From a virus, in the IMG/VR virus record IMGVR_UViG_3300025405_000033, positions 1 to 22,778 of that record: DNA of 22,778 nucleotides. One strand, written 5' to 3'. This document shows, piece by piece, positions 8,484 to 16,637 of the stretch (positions within the stretch are counted from its first letter, which is position 1; each line of letters starts with the position of its first letter). Both the position numbers and the translations under genes were made by a program. The notes under the pieces were generated by a model that was not told the DNA's origin, ran no database searches, and saw only the letters and a list, made by a program, of their open reading frames with translations.

Positions 8484-8989
8484 TAGAGAGCAACCTCCAA
8501 AACATAGCCACCCGGTTGAGTCGATTGGCGTATGTTCACGGGGTATTTCTTGGACAACTGCTTAACCGCCATAGCTGCCTGCGGATCTTCAGTTGTTGAA
8601 GTAACTCGGTTAATGCCCATGCTCTTGAACGTGTTCAAAGCAGTCACAAACCGCTGCGCAATCTGGTTGGCATCTTCCGTAGATATGACATGCACATCAA
8701 CCGTGCCTTTAGGCAGAATTTTTTGATCTGGCGTGTAGCCCACCGCAAGAAGCAATGTGTTGCCAATTTGCACCAGTCTTGCTTTTCCAGACTTAGCCAA
8801 CTGGTTAAGGTTGAGGATAAACTGATTAACGGTCTTTTCGTCAGCACCCGTTGTTTGCATGTACTGCTTGATAATGCTGGCAGGGCCAGTTTCTGACGGC
8901 AGCGTTTTGCCGCGCTGGCGTGCAATAGCCCCCATTACGCTTTTGTTAGGGGCGTCTATCTTAGACTGTGCTTCCGCTACTCGTGCCAT
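8483..8989 (-). CDS. Conserved phage protein of unknown function
   Basis: A 168-residue protein, not assigned to a family. The first half is helical ('GADEKTVNQFILNLNQLAK'). It then has alternating beta and alpha elements: 'ARLVQIGNTLLLAVGY', 'GTVDVHVISTEDANQIAQRF', 'VTALNTFKSMGINRVTSTT', and a last strand 'GGYVLEVAL'. The second half reads like a small alpha/beta domain of about 90 residues, resembling the small acyltransferase-like folds seen between tail and ejection genes of some podoviruses, but I cannot identify cofactor-binding residues. Both ends are joined to neighbours by TAATG (8989 and 8483), so it is probably made with the virion proteins. Confidence 0.65.
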   Translation of the reverse strand: MARVAEAQSKIDAPNKSVMGAIARQRGKTLPSETGPASIIKQYMQTTGADEKTVNQFILNLNQLAKSGKARLVQIGNTLLLAVGYTPDQKILPKGTVDVHVISTEDANQIAQRFVTALNTFKSMGINRVTSTTEDPQAAMAVKQLSKKYPVNIRQSTQPGGYVLEVAL

Positions 8990-9330
8990 TAAGAAAGCCC
9001 TAACACCGCCGCTATTTGTTGGTGAATCAGCAAATGCTCAGAGAGCCAATCGTAAAAAGAACCCTCGTTGTTGAAGTTCACATCCAACATATTAAACGGA
9101 TTGCTGAGACCAGTCAGCCCCGCGAACGATTGATGTTCTACCTGATGAGCCTGTAGCCAGTCATCAAGATTATCAGTATCCGCATCCATGAGCGGATATA
9201 CAGGCACGGAAATGCCCTGAAGGAAAAACGTATCCCTGAACAGGTTGTGCTGAAGCCCGTTCTCGAACAGAAAGCTCTTTAAGCTATCCGTATTGCCAAA
9301 CTCCACCGCGCTGAGTTGATCGAAATCCAT
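8989..9330 (-). CDS. Small protein with three internal 'WL..H...HQ' repeats
   Basis: A 113-residue acidic protein with three related segments of about 22 residues: 17-40 ('LKSFLFENGLQHNLF...'), 55-76 ('LDDWLQAHQVEHQSFAGLTG') and 92-113 ('FYDWLSEHLLIHQQIAAVLG'). Each has an aromatic-Leu pair, a His or Asn, a second His four residues later, then a hydrophobic Gly-Leu/Ile end. Short 'HALIHQ'-type proteins occur in many phage genomes, but I know no function. The spaced histidines could bind metal or pack as helical hairpins; both are guesses. It lies between a single-span membrane protein and the 168-residue gene and starts six bases after the previous stop. Confidence 0.65.
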   Translation of the reverse strand: MDFDQLSAVEFGNTDSLKSFLFENGLQHNLFRDTFFLQGISVPVYPLMDADTDNLDDWLQAHQVEHQSFAGLTGLSNPFNMLDVNFNNEGSFYDWLSEHLLIHQQIAAVLGLS

Positions 9331-9336
9331 TTGTTC

Positions 9337-9567
9337 TCATTTGTCCGCTTTGCGGTCTAGCTTGTCGAATATCTGCTTTAGAATATCCTTCACATCAAGA
9401 ATATCCTGACGATACTCGTTTTTGGTCACATACTTGGTATGGAGATCCTTCTCCAAGTCCTTCAAGTCTTTTTCCAGACTGCGAATTGCGTCCCATACAA
9501 CCTTCAGCAGCCACCCGAGGACAGCCCCAAAAGAAGCTGCCATTATGTTGATTAGGTTTTGATCCAT
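9337..9567 (-). CDS. Small membrane-anchored coiled-coil protein
   Basis: A 76-residue protein with one N-terminal hydrophobic segment (about residues 7-25, 'NIMAASFGAVLGWLLKVVW') and then a charged helix with heptad-like spacing ('IRSLEKDLKDLEKDL', 'ILDVKDILKQIFDKLDRK'). It probably sits in the inner membrane with a cytoplasmic or periplasmic coiled coil. Small phage proteins of this build are common near lysis and tail genes; spanin-like or holin-helper roles are possible but not shown. No strong Shine-Dalgarno site precedes the ATG, and the gene starts 32 bp after the previous stop. Confidence 0.65.
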   Translation of the reverse strand: MDQNLINIMAASFGAVLGWLLKVVWDAIRSLEKDLKDLEKDLHTKYVTKNEYRQDILDVKDILKQIFDKLDRKADK

Positions 9568-9599
9568 TTGCGCTTTTGCCCAAACTTTATATTTTCGAG

Positions 9600-9770
9600 T
9601 TATTGTGCGATTTCCGCCTCCTTGCTTTCAATTTGGAGATTGAATTGGTTAACCAATGACTCAATTATTGGCTGAGCAATCCGAAACGGAAGCTCAATTA
9701 GAGCGCGTTCTACAATCTGCCATTGCTCTGCTGTAAGAGTGACAGTCATCATTGTTCCTGGCTTTATCAT
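9600..9770 (-). CDS. Small helical phage protein (56 residues)
   Basis: A short frame that starts at ATG 9770, overlapping the stop of the fibre gene (ATGA at 9770-9767). The product contains 'MTVTLTAEQWQIVERALIEL' followed by 'PFRIAQPIIESLVNQF' and a charged tail. It is a single helical unit like other short phage proteins beginning 'TLTAEQWQ'. Two in-frame ATGs at codons 7 and 8 follow an AGGA, so the true start may be at 9752 or 9749, giving 50 or 49 residues. The function is unknown. Confidence 0.6.
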   Translation of the reverse strand: MIKPGTMMTVTLTAEQWQIVERALIELPFRIAQPIIESLVNQFNLQIESKEAEIAQ

Positions 9771-11221
9771 GAACTGCTATCCGTTATAAGGCCCAGGCCA
9801 GAAAGGGCCGTGAGCAGTGAAGCGAGTGCGGCGTTGGCCCCGCGTGATCCGGTTACGGTTGGTTTGGCTGCCGATGCGTGGCCGTAAAACCCGACATTAC
9901 CGCCAATTGTGAATGCGCCAGTAACCGAAACTGCGCCGGTTCCTGCGGTTGCAGTGATGATCGGCGAGGAGCCATTTGCTAGGAACCATGTAGTGCCGTC
10001 GAATGCGCTCCAAACTGAGCCATCGCCGGAATAGGCAAGGCGCTGCCCGGCTTCTATGACGATTGCGCCCAGAAGGGAACCTCCTGCCGATGCGTATGTG
10101 CCAGATGGGACTGCGAGGGAAAGATCAATTGCGGCGACGGTATAAGTGTCTCTAACCTCAATTCCGCGCTTCATCGTGGAGGTTGTGTCGGTTGAACCAT
10201 CCGCCGCGCTACGCCTGATACGCAGCATTGTTCCCACGCCAAAAGTTGTATTGGTGGAACTATATTTTCCAAAAATTAAATCAAGGCCGGTTCGGATTCC
10301 CTCCGCATTGAAATCATCTGCACCACCCCCATAAACATCAAGCTCAAGACCAACCAAAGATCCCGCAATGCTACTTGGTTGATTGGTTTGATCAGCAGCG
10401 GCTATGCCTGCTGCAAACAAAGGAGACATGATGCCGGAACCACCGCTAGGTATTGCCGTGCGATTTGCGGCTCCATGCAGCGCAACATGCTGGCCTGACC
10501 CAGTGGCGGTAGAATTAAGCGTAAAGTTTGTGCACCACCCGTAAGAATTAGGAGACCCGCTAACCGTCAAGTTTCCAACAATGTTTGAGTTAACAACAGC
10601 GGACCCTCCGCTATGCGTCATATTATAGTCAAAACGAGTTACAGCGTAGTCAGTTGCTTCTGACACGCTTTTTTTGAACATCTTGGAACCTTGCCAAAAT
10701 GTCTCTGTGACTCCCGGAAGATTGTAATCCGCGATGGGCAATGACCCATCACCATTTGTTGCGCCGTTTGAACTCCAAAGAACTTGTTTTGACCCACTGA
10801 CTGAAAGAGAAAAATAATATTTGCCAAATGGGATATCAATAACGCTTCCAGCCGTCGCTGCAGTATAGGCCGCATTAAACGCGGCATAATTGTCTGCCAC
10901 CCCGTTCCCAACGGCACCAAAGTCTTTGACATTTTCCACATCGCCAAAGCGATCCCCCAACGTTCTAGCCGTGGTGCTCCCTGTGGCTGTGATCGGTGTG
11001 AGCGATGCGTTCGAGACTCCGGTGCCGCCGTTGGCTGCGGTCAGGGGGGTGGAAAGGGTCAGCGCACCCGTTATGACGGGCGTTGAAAGCGTGACTGAAC
11101 CATTTCCGATGCCGTTCACGGCATTAAAAATAGTCGTAAAATCCGTATCCAAGTAGGTCAACTGGTTCTGAGTAGTCGTGTTGCCAAAGGTATATGGAAC
11201 AGTCAGCGGGAGTGTAGTCAT
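9767..11221 (-). CDS. Tail fibre / tailspike protein
   Basis: A 484-residue protein. The N-terminus ('PLTVPYTFGNTTTQNQLTYL', then 'FTTIFNAVNGIGNG') is of the type that attaches phage fibres. An 'LTAANGGTGVSNASL' motif, frequent in fibres, follows. Residues about 95-140 ('VKDFGAVGNGVADNYAAFN', then 'AGSVIDIPFGKYYFS') match the opening of pectate-lyase-like beta-helix spikes. The middle is beta-rich. The last 60 residues hold 'GFYGHASAAKPTVTGSRGAN' and 'ALASLLTALSGLGLITD', an end segment shared by many phage fibres. It probably binds the host surface and may cleave polysaccharide, but I cannot pick out catalytic acids and the helix domain would be short. Its start overlaps the nozzle stop (TAATG). 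Confidence 0.85.
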   Translation of the reverse strand: MTTLPLTVPYTFGNTTTQNQLTYLDTDFTTIFNAVNGIGNGSVTLSTPVITGALTLSTPLTAANGGTGVSNASLTPITATGSTTARTLGDRFGDVENVKDFGAVGNGVADNYAAFNAAYTAATAGSVIDIPFGKYYFSLSVSGSKQVLWSSNGATNGDGSLPIADYNLPGVTETFWQGSKMFKKSVSEATDYAVTRFDYNMTHSGGSAVVNSNIVGNLTVSGSPNSYGWCTNFTLNSTATGSGQHVALHGAANRTAIPSGGSGIMSPLFAAGIAAADQTNQPSSIAGSLVGLELDVYGGGADDFNAEGIRTGLDLIFGKYSSTNTTFGVGTMLRIRRSAADGSTDTTSTMKRGIEVRDTYTVAAIDLSLAVPSGTYASAGGSLLGAIVIEAGQRLAYSGDGSVWSAFDGTTWFLANGSSPIITATAGTGAVSVTGAFTIGGNVGFYGHASAAKPTVTGSRGANAALASLLTALSGLGLITDSSS

Positions 11222-13188
11222 TAGAACCTCGCCCTCAATTCATGCTCTGTCTCAAGCGTGTTTATCACAAACCCGCCGTAAGTAGAGGTTATGGTTAACC
11301 CGATATATTTGCCCCACTGTTGGGCATCGCTTTTGTAGAGGTAATAACCGTTGGTAAAGTCCCATGGGATAATGGATGAGACGTTGTTGACCCACGGTAT
11401 AAAAGCGCCAGATGAATTAAACCAAGGCACTTGGTTCGTTAGCGTGTAAATCGGGCTTGAGTTAACTTGACTGTCAACGGTGACGTTTAACACGCCGCTA
11501 TTGGTCAAAGTGGCTTCAATGCCAAATTTCAGGGCTTGTTTGTCTCGGATAATATCGCCCATAGTCCATAGCGCGCTTTGCACGTTGGACGATATAGAGG
11601 CTGTGCTGCTTTGGTATAGCTTAACCAGTGATGTACCATCAGTGCCGTAGATCGAAGGCACCCCACCAACCGGAACGCCGTTAATATATTTGATAGTGCC
11701 TTGGCTAGTCAGGAACCATTTTTTGTCAAAAAACACTGCTTGAAGCGGGCGCGTTCCTTGCGCAGGATCTTGGTAGTAAAAATTAAACGCAGCGCAAAGA
11801 ATGCCGTTCAGCAGCACCTGACCGCCACTTACAGGCTGCGAAAAATCAATGAGCGGAAATATGCCATCCAAAGCGTCAGACAACTTCGTTGTCGTAGAAC
11901 CCACCAACGCATAAACGCCGTAGTCATTCATAAACAAAACGCTGCGGAAATATGGGAACAAACTGTAGACGCGTTTAGTGCCAACAGACGCACTGACGTT
12001 GGTGTTGGTGAAGATCGTTGTGCCGTTGCTCTGAACGCGAACGTCAGAAAACACGTTGATGCTGTCGTCACCAAAAATGTAGAGGAAGTTGTTGGCCGAA
12101 AGTAGGCCCTGAATGTTGCCGTGCAGCGTCTCATCGGTCAGCGTCACAGCGCCCGCAGAAACGGTCACAAAGTCGCTGTAAGAGCCTGCGGCGGAGTAAT
12201 ACACCGTGCGCCCTTGAGCCACCCACACGCGCCCCGAGAACGTCGCCACGTCTATGTTTGGGCTAGTGCTGGCAACCGCCGTAGCAATGGCTCCTGAACC
12301 CGTAGAATCGGTAATAGAGACAGACGGGTTGGACGTGTAACCGTTGCCCAAGTTAGTCATCACAATCTGCGTGATAACATTGGCGACAACAACCGCTTTG
12401 GCAGCCGCATTTGCGCCACCACCACCGGAAATAGTGACCGTGGGAGTGGCGCTATAACCTGTGCCACCGCTTTGAAGGTTTACAACAACAGTGCCGGTCG
12501 CAAAGCTAATGTAACTAGCAACCGCAGTTGCGCTTGATCCACCACCACCGCTCAAAGTCACTGTTACCGGCCCTGTGTAGCCAGAACCGGCGTTAGTCAA
12601 AGTGATGGAAGATACCGCAGTGCCGGTAAGCGATACCTGGGCCGTAGCTTGAACGCCGTTTGCGTCATTCGGCGCGCTAATAGATACAGACGGTGCGCTA
12701 GTATAGCCGGTTCCAGGGTTGGTAATTGCGATCGTGCCAACGGAGCCAATGGCGACTACGTTATTACCATTCCAACTATACAACCCGTTTGCCGGGTCAA
12801 GAATCAACAAACGCTCATTTTTCCATTGAGCCGAGCGCAATCCCGATCCACTAAACTTACCCGCAGATGCAATAGTGCCTTTAGTCGCCGTTTGGATATT
12901 AAAATTCTCAGCTGCGCCGTTGCTCTGGAATGAAAGCAAGTAGTCAGACAAATTGATATTAGACGACGTAAAATAAGTTGTCGCCGTGGTCCAGGTAACT
13001 ACATTGCCGCCGCTGTTTGTGACTGAGATCTGAGCCGGGACAATCTTAAGATTGCCTGAACCAATAGGCATCGCATTCTCAAGCCACGAAAATTCGTTCT
13101 CAGGAATTGCCGTGCGATTGGCGTGAGTATTGATACCCCTAAAGTCTTTTATGACCAGATACTGTTTGCGCTGCTCTGCCGACGCCAT
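11221..13188 (-). CDS. Tail nozzle / DNA-stabilisation protein (gp10-like) with inserted repeats
   Basis: A 655-residue protein. The start ('LVIKDFRGINTHANRTAIPE', 'FSWLENAMPIGSGNLKIVP') is typical of the large tail tube or DNA-stabilising proteins of short-tailed phages (T7 gp12-like and P22 gp10-like), which form the nozzle below the adaptor ring. Core beta-propeller-like segments continue at 'ERLLILDPANGLYSWNGNN' and 'FSGRVWVAQGRTVYYS'. Between them lie four repeats of about 40 residues (152-307), each with a G-x-GY motif and a small-residue loop. These occur in many phage virion proteins and are probably surface insertions. The gene lies right after the adaptor, as expected. Only a weak ribosome-binding site is seen. 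Confidence 0.85.
   Translation of the reverse strand: MASAEQRKQYLVIKDFRGINTHANRTAIPENEFSWLENAMPIGSGNLKIVPAQISVTNSGGNVVTWTTATTYFTSSNINLSDYLLSFQSNGAAENFNIQTATKGTIASAGKFSGSGLRSAQWKNERLLILDPANGLYSWNGNNVVAIGSVGTIAITNPGTGYTSAPSVSISAPNDANGVQATAQVSLTGTAVSSITLTNAGSGYTGPVTVTLSGGGGSSATAVASYISFATGTVVVNLQSGGTGYSATPTVTISGGGGANAAAKAVVVANVITQIVMTNLGNGYTSNPSVSITDSTGSGAIATAVASTSPNIDVATFSGRVWVAQGRTVYYSAAGSYSDFVTVSAGAVTLTDETLHGNIQGLLSANNFLYIFGDDSINVFSDVRVQSNGTTIFTNTNVSASVGTKRVYSLFPYFRSVLFMNDYGVYALVGSTTTKLSDALDGIFPLIDFSQPVSGGQVLLNGILCAAFNFYYQDPAQGTRPLQAVFFDKKWFLTSQGTIKYINGVPVGGVPSIYGTDGTSLVKLYQSSTASISSNVQSALWTMGDIIRDKQALKFGIEATLTNSGVLNVTVDSQVNSSPIYTLTNQVPWFNSSGAFIPWVNNVSSIIPWDFTNGYYLYKSDAQQWGKYIGLTITSTYGGFVINTLETEHELRARF
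12268..12735 (-). repeat. Four ~40-residue G-x-GY repeats inserted in the nozzle protein
   Basis: The coding stretch holds four related units with G-x-GY at residues 159-162 (GTGY), 201-204 (GSGY), 242-245 (GTGY) and 281-284 (GNGY), spaced 39-42 residues. Each has a following P-x-V-x-(I/L) strand or its equivalent, and two have a GGGG loop. They resemble each other in protein more than in DNA, so they are old duplications. Confidence 0.85.
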
Positions 13189-13191
13189 AGG

Positions 13192-13830
13192 TTAATACCC
13201 TGAGCTATACGGATTAGGCAGCCTGCGCGTAAATGTGCCAGAAAGCACGTTCTGCACTTTTTTGATGTATTCGTTCTTGAAGATCTCGGACTCGCCGTAA
13301 GACTGCTCTTTGTATTTGGCAGTATGGCAAGCGTAGTAAGCCACTGGAGAAGTCCAAGGATCGGGAATAGGGTCTACGTCCGACAAGTTTACGAGCGGCA
13401 CTGGCTCAATAACCGTGTCGATTTCCATTGCATAAACTTGGTCAGGCACCGGACCAAGGTAAAAGGTCTGAGTGCCATACATGGTGAACGCGATTGGGCG
13501 TCCAATGTAGTTCTGCCAATAGCGAAGCTGCGCGTTGAAATCACTCCACGCCAGATAGCGCAAAGGAACGCGGCTGTTGCCCCAATACAGGTTGATGTTC
13601 ACAATATCCATCGTCTGCGCACCCTGCGGCATTGATGAAAACGTGTAGATCTCTTGGCTGGTGACGGTATTCAACATCTGAATGGTGCGAAGGCAGCCGG
13701 TATCGCGCACCAAGCGATTTCTCGCTTCGTTGATGTAGTCAGTCAGTTCATTGGTCGAATAAAAGTTGGCGTTAGCGTCGTGCAGAAGCCTCTGGCACTG
13801 CGTAATGTAGTTTTGAAGCGTCGTGGACAT
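13192..13830 (-). CDS. Head-tail adaptor protein
   Basis: A 212-residue protein with an N-terminal helical part ('TQCQRLLHDANANFYSTNEL', 'TDYINEARNRLVRDTGCLR') typical of the adaptor that joins the portal ring to the tail in short-tailed phages (P22 gp4 and T7 gp11 type). A beta-rich middle follows ('YTFSSMPQGAQTMDIVNINL', 'LGPVPDQVYAMEIDTVIEPV'), then a helical end ('YYACHTAKYKEQSYGESEIF'). It comes directly before the nozzle gene, the usual place. A strong GAGGAGG site lies four to five bases before the ATG. Confidence 0.8.
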   Translation of the reverse strand: MSTTLQNYITQCQRLLHDANANFYSTNELTDYINEARNRLVRDTGCLRTIQMLNTVTSQEIYTFSSMPQGAQTMDIVNINLYWGNSRVPLRYLAWSDFNAQLRYWQNYIGRPIAFTMYGTQTFYLGPVPDQVYAMEIDTVIEPVPLVNLSDVDPIPDPWTSPVAYYACHTAKYKEQSYGESEIFKNEYIKKVQNVLSGTFTRRLPNPYSSGY

Positions 13831-13842
13831 GCGCCCTCCTCA

Positions 13843-14187
13843 TTATCGAGTGGCGTGAAGCGTCTTTACTCCCCCAACAACCCTGTGACGGGCTGAAGGG
13901 GGAGCATTGACCGTCGCCGGGGACAACGAACGACGATTCTGAGGCGCATCCTCACTGATTTGAATCTCAGCAAGGCGCACCAATCCCTGCGGAACGTCAT
14001 TTGACGTTTTAACCCAGCCCAAACGGGTCAAAAACGGCGCTTTATCTTCAATCTGATAGCCAAAAGTAGCGCGGGCCACTTCTACAGGAACTTCAACAGA
14101 GGTCTGAGGCGGAAATTTGAAAATTTCCCCGTCCCAAGAACCCTGCAAGAAGTCAGAACCCGTATTAGTGACCCACACTTTGTCCAT
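13843..14187 (-). CDS. Small neck/head-completion region protein, unknown
   Basis: A 114-residue protein starting at ATG 14187, where it overlaps the previous stop (TGATG). The alternative ATG at 14211 lies inside the upstream gene and was not used. The first 70 residues look like a small beta domain ('KVWVTNTGSDFLQGSWDGEI', 'FKFPPQTSVEVPVEVARATF'), and the tail is basic and disordered ('SPATVNAPPSARHRVVGG'). Proteins of this build occur between the capsid and adaptor genes of podoviruses, where they may act in head closure. That role is inferred from position. Confidence 0.65.
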   Translation of the reverse strand: MDKVWVTNTGSDFLQGSWDGEIFKFPPQTSVEVPVEVARATFGYQIEDKAPFLTRLGWVKTSNDVPQGLVRLAEIQISEDAPQNRRSLSPATVNAPPSARHRVVGGVKTLHATR

Positions 14188-14642
14188 CAGAAACTTACCA
14201 CGTCGCCCCAAACGCTAATGTTCACCGAGGTATTGGCGACAGCAACGCCAACCTTAACGAACAAAGCATTTGCAGTGTAGGCAGTAGTGGCCGCACCGGA
14301 GGCAAGCGTCAGGTCTTGCCAAGTATTGGCAGCAGTGACGTTACCTAGCGTCTGCCCAGCAGCCGTCGTCACCGCGTTTGACGTGTTACCGTCGTTGCTG
14401 GTGAGGATGGTCACATTGGCAGTAGCCAAAGACGGAACTGTGCCGCCCGCAGTGTTGGCAGGGTTTGTCACCGTAATGCGACGGATGATGTAAGAGCCAG
14501 TGCTACCAACGCCGCCCGAAAGAATCGGGAGGGTCGCAACCGCATTGCCAGTGCTTGCCAACGAAGTCGCTGGCGAGAAAGACACACGAAAAGACCCAAA
14601 AGCGTCTTGGTAAAACTGACCTACGGAATCAGGATTAGCCAT
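14187..14642 (-). CDS. Beta-rich small structural protein
   Basis: A 151-residue protein, Thr/Ala/Ser/Asn-rich, with regular beta-strand patterns ('GSYIIRRITVTNPANTAGGT', 'TANVTILTSNDGNTSNAV', 'ANALFVKVGVAVANTSVNIS'). It looks like an immunoglobulin-like or jelly-roll domain of the kind used as capsid decoration or neck proteins. It follows a similar 118-residue protein after 11 bp and shares its composition, so the two may be diverged relatives. AAAGGAG precedes the ATG at good spacing. No named family is recognised. Confidence 0.65.
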   Translation of the reverse strand: MANPDSVGQFYQDAFGSFRVSFSPATSLASTGNAVATLPILSGGVGSTGSYIIRRITVTNPANTAGGTVPSLATANVTILTSNDGNTSNAVTTAAGQTLGNVTAANTWQDLTLASGAATTAYTANALFVKVGVAVANTSVNISVWGDVVSF

Positions 14643-14653
14643 CGGTCACTCCT

Positions 14654-15010
14654 TTAGGAAGTGAAGGTTCCAGAAGCCGCCTGACCGCCATTCACCGTCA
14701 ACAACGTGACCGTCTGAGTGCCGGTGACGGCGTTCGCGCGGACGTTGAAACCGTCAGAGAACAGAACGCCGCCAGTGTTGTTAGCAAGGAGCGTGCTCCA
14801 GCTATTCGCACTACCAGTGTAGTTGTTCACCTCAATGGTGACGTTAGCAGACGGAAGCATGAGATACATGCCAGCCGGGACAAACTGCGAGTTAAGCATC
14901 GCAGTCGAGTTGCCCGCGCCAACATTCGCCACCGATACCGGCTGAAAATACGCCGCCGCCGAGTTGGCGCTGACGTTGTTGACGAGGATCTTGTTAAGAG
15001 CGAGTGCCAT
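14654..15010 (-). CDS. Small capsid-associated beta protein, possible decoration protein
   Basis: A 118-residue protein directly after the major capsid gene (11 bp), with AAGGAG at ideal distance. It is beta-rich and small-residue-rich: 'LNKILVNNVSANSAAAYFQP', 'FVPAGMYLMLPSANVTIEV', 'TQTVTLLTVNGGQ'. Position right after the capsid gene and small size suit a decoration or head-stabilising protein, but no motif proves it. Confidence 0.6.
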   Translation of the reverse strand: MALALNKILVNNVSANSAAAYFQPVSVANVGAGNSTAMLNSQFVPAGMYLMLPSANVTIEVNNYTGSANSWSTLLANNTGGVLFSDGFNVRANAVTGTQTVTLLTVNGGQAASGTFTS

Positions 15011-15021
15011 TGACTAACTCC

Positions 15022-16038
15022 TTAGATCGAAAGGCTGTTGTAGCCGGTGACTTTGGTCATAGAACGCGGCTTGGTGTTAACCAATTCCGCAATCATCAGA
15101 ACCGCACCGACATAACCAATTTGCCAATTCGGCAAAGTGGACTCAAAACCCGTAAACACAAACGAACCCTGCTCATGGATATAGAGCGACAAATAGTTTG
15201 TGTTCAGGAAGTAAACCGTGCCTTCAGGGCAATACGGGTCCGGGTAAACCGGAACGCCGGCAACCATCAAAGCGCGGAACGCAGCCTGCGGGCCATTGGC
15301 ATCAGTGTCAAAGCCGTGACCTGGCGTAATGACATACTGCTCCTGACCAACATAGTCCTGCGCCAGAAGTGTCCAAGTGCCAAAGCCGCAAACCGCAAAG
15401 GTCGGAACTTCAGCGCCATTCTTCACGGTGCCGGAAATGTATTGCAAGATGTTCTGACGAGTCGGGTTCACCGAACCAGCCGCATACACCTTCGAGCGCC
15501 ACCAAGTGTTCTGAGTGGTCGAGCGAGTGATGTTGCCGTAAGTCGCAGTGCCAGTGCCATCATCAACCGCGGCTGGCAGCCCAATAAACTGCTGCGTGTT
15601 GGTCGTGTTGTTGTAAAGCGCCGTCGCCATCGCATCCATCATCACGTTGGTCGCATCGTTCATGCGAGCCTCAATGAGCGGAATAACAGCATGATCCTGC
15701 TGAACCGCACCTTCCATGCCCAGGAACGGCACGGGAGCGATCATCAACTTTAGGTTAAATTCAGCGTCGAACGCGCCTTGCTGGACGCTCGGCTGGCTGA
15801 ACGAACCGCTGTAGTCAGACCATTGCGCGTTGACAAACTGCGAACCCTGCACCGGCACGGTAACAGAAGACACACCGCCAGAAGCAACCTGACTGTTCGA
15901 GATCAACGCCGCAAGAAGCGGAGTCGAGTTGTAGATTTGAACAACCAGCTTGGGAATAAACGCACGCCGCGTGACATAAGTCAGCTCGGTATACTGCGTT
16001 GATCCCGTCGCCGGAAGAATGCCACCACCAATAGGCAT
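15022..16038 (-). CDS. Major capsid protein
   Basis: A 338-residue protein that I take as the main shell protein. The N-terminal arm-like part ('TYVTRRAFIPKLVVQIYNST', 'PLLAALISNSQVASGGVSSV') resembles HK97-fold capsid proteins of P22-like and related podoviruses. The helical segment 'VIPLIEARMNDATNVMMDAM' reads like the long spine helix. The C-terminal part ('GFESTLPNWQIGYVGAVLMI') completes the shell domain. It follows a scaffold-like gene by 38 bp and precedes small beta proteins, the common order. GGAG lies seven bases before the ATG. No maturation protease gene is seen, as in P22- or T7-like heads. Confidence 0.85.
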   Translation of the reverse strand: MPIGGGILPATGSTQYTELTYVTRRAFIPKLVVQIYNSTPLLAALISNSQVASGGVSSVTVPVQGSQFVNAQWSDYSGSFSQPSVQQGAFDAEFNLKLMIAPVPFLGMEGAVQQDHAVIPLIEARMNDATNVMMDAMATALYNNTTNTQQFIGLPAAVDDGTGTATYGNITRSTTQNTWWRSKVYAAGSVNPTRQNILQYISGTVKNGAEVPTFAVCGFGTWTLLAQDYVGQEQYVITPGHGFDTDANGPQAAFRALMVAGVPVYPDPYCPEGTVYFLNTNYLSLYIHEQGSFVFTGFESTLPNWQIGYVGAVLMIAELVNTKPRSMTKVTGYNSLSI

Positions 16039-16076
16039 GGTTTATCTCCGAAAAAAATTAAGTCCCCTACAAAACG

Positions 16077-16619
16077 TCAAATGCCAATGGGTCGCGTGGG
16101 TTTGCGCAACTCATTAAAAGCCTTTGCCGCTTCATTCCTTGCAGCCATCTGCGGGTTTTTCCAGAACGCCGAAAGCGTAGTCTTGGCAGTGTCGTCCATC
16201 ACGTTCCGGTTATAGGAAGTGGGAGTCGGCGCGGCCTGTTCACGCATCCAGCGATGGTAATCCGCTGCGGTTTCGTGAGAAGTAATACCCTTCTCCAACA
16301 TGATCTTCTCCACTTCCTCGATCTCGCTTTCGCTTTTCACCATGCCTTTTTTCATAAGGTTGGTGCGGCGACGCTCAAGATCTTCAAGAGCCTCTTTTTC
16401 CTGAAGCCTAGCTTCAAGCTGACGAACACGGGCGTCTGAAGCGTCAATCGCACTCGTGGTGCGATCTTCAATGTCGATTTCCGGGATCGTCATGTCAGGC
16501 TTGGCTTTTTTGGTCAGACGCAAAAAGTCTTTGCGAGTGGCCGGATTTTCAGCAAGCTGACGCGCCAAAGCCGCGAGTTCATCGCGGGCTTCCGGCGAAA
16601 GATCTTCGAGAGAAGGCAT
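16077..16619 (-). CDS. Putative scaffold protein
   Basis: A 180-residue, highly charged and mainly helical protein directly upstream of the capsid gene. The start ('SPEARDELAALARQLAEN') is helical. A likely coiled coil spans about residues 60-115 ('VRQLEARLQEKEALEDLERR', 'SEIEEVEKIMLEKGITS'). The end is basic ('EAAKAFNELRKPTRPIGI'), as in P22-type scaffolds, where a basic C-terminal helix binds the shell. Composition and place support an assembly scaffold; no sequence family is certain. An AGGGGAC box precedes the ATG by four bases. Confidence 0.7.
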   Translation of the reverse strand: MPSLEDLSPEARDELAALARQLAENPATRKDFLRLTKKAKPDMTIPEIDIEDRTTSAIDASDARVRQLEARLQEKEALEDLERRRTNLMKKGMVKSESEIEEVEKIMLEKGITSHETAADYHRWMREQAAPTPTSYNRNVMDDTAKTTLSAFWKNPQMAARNEAAKAFNELRKPTRPIGI

Positions 16620-16637
16620 GTCTGTCCCCTAACCTAT

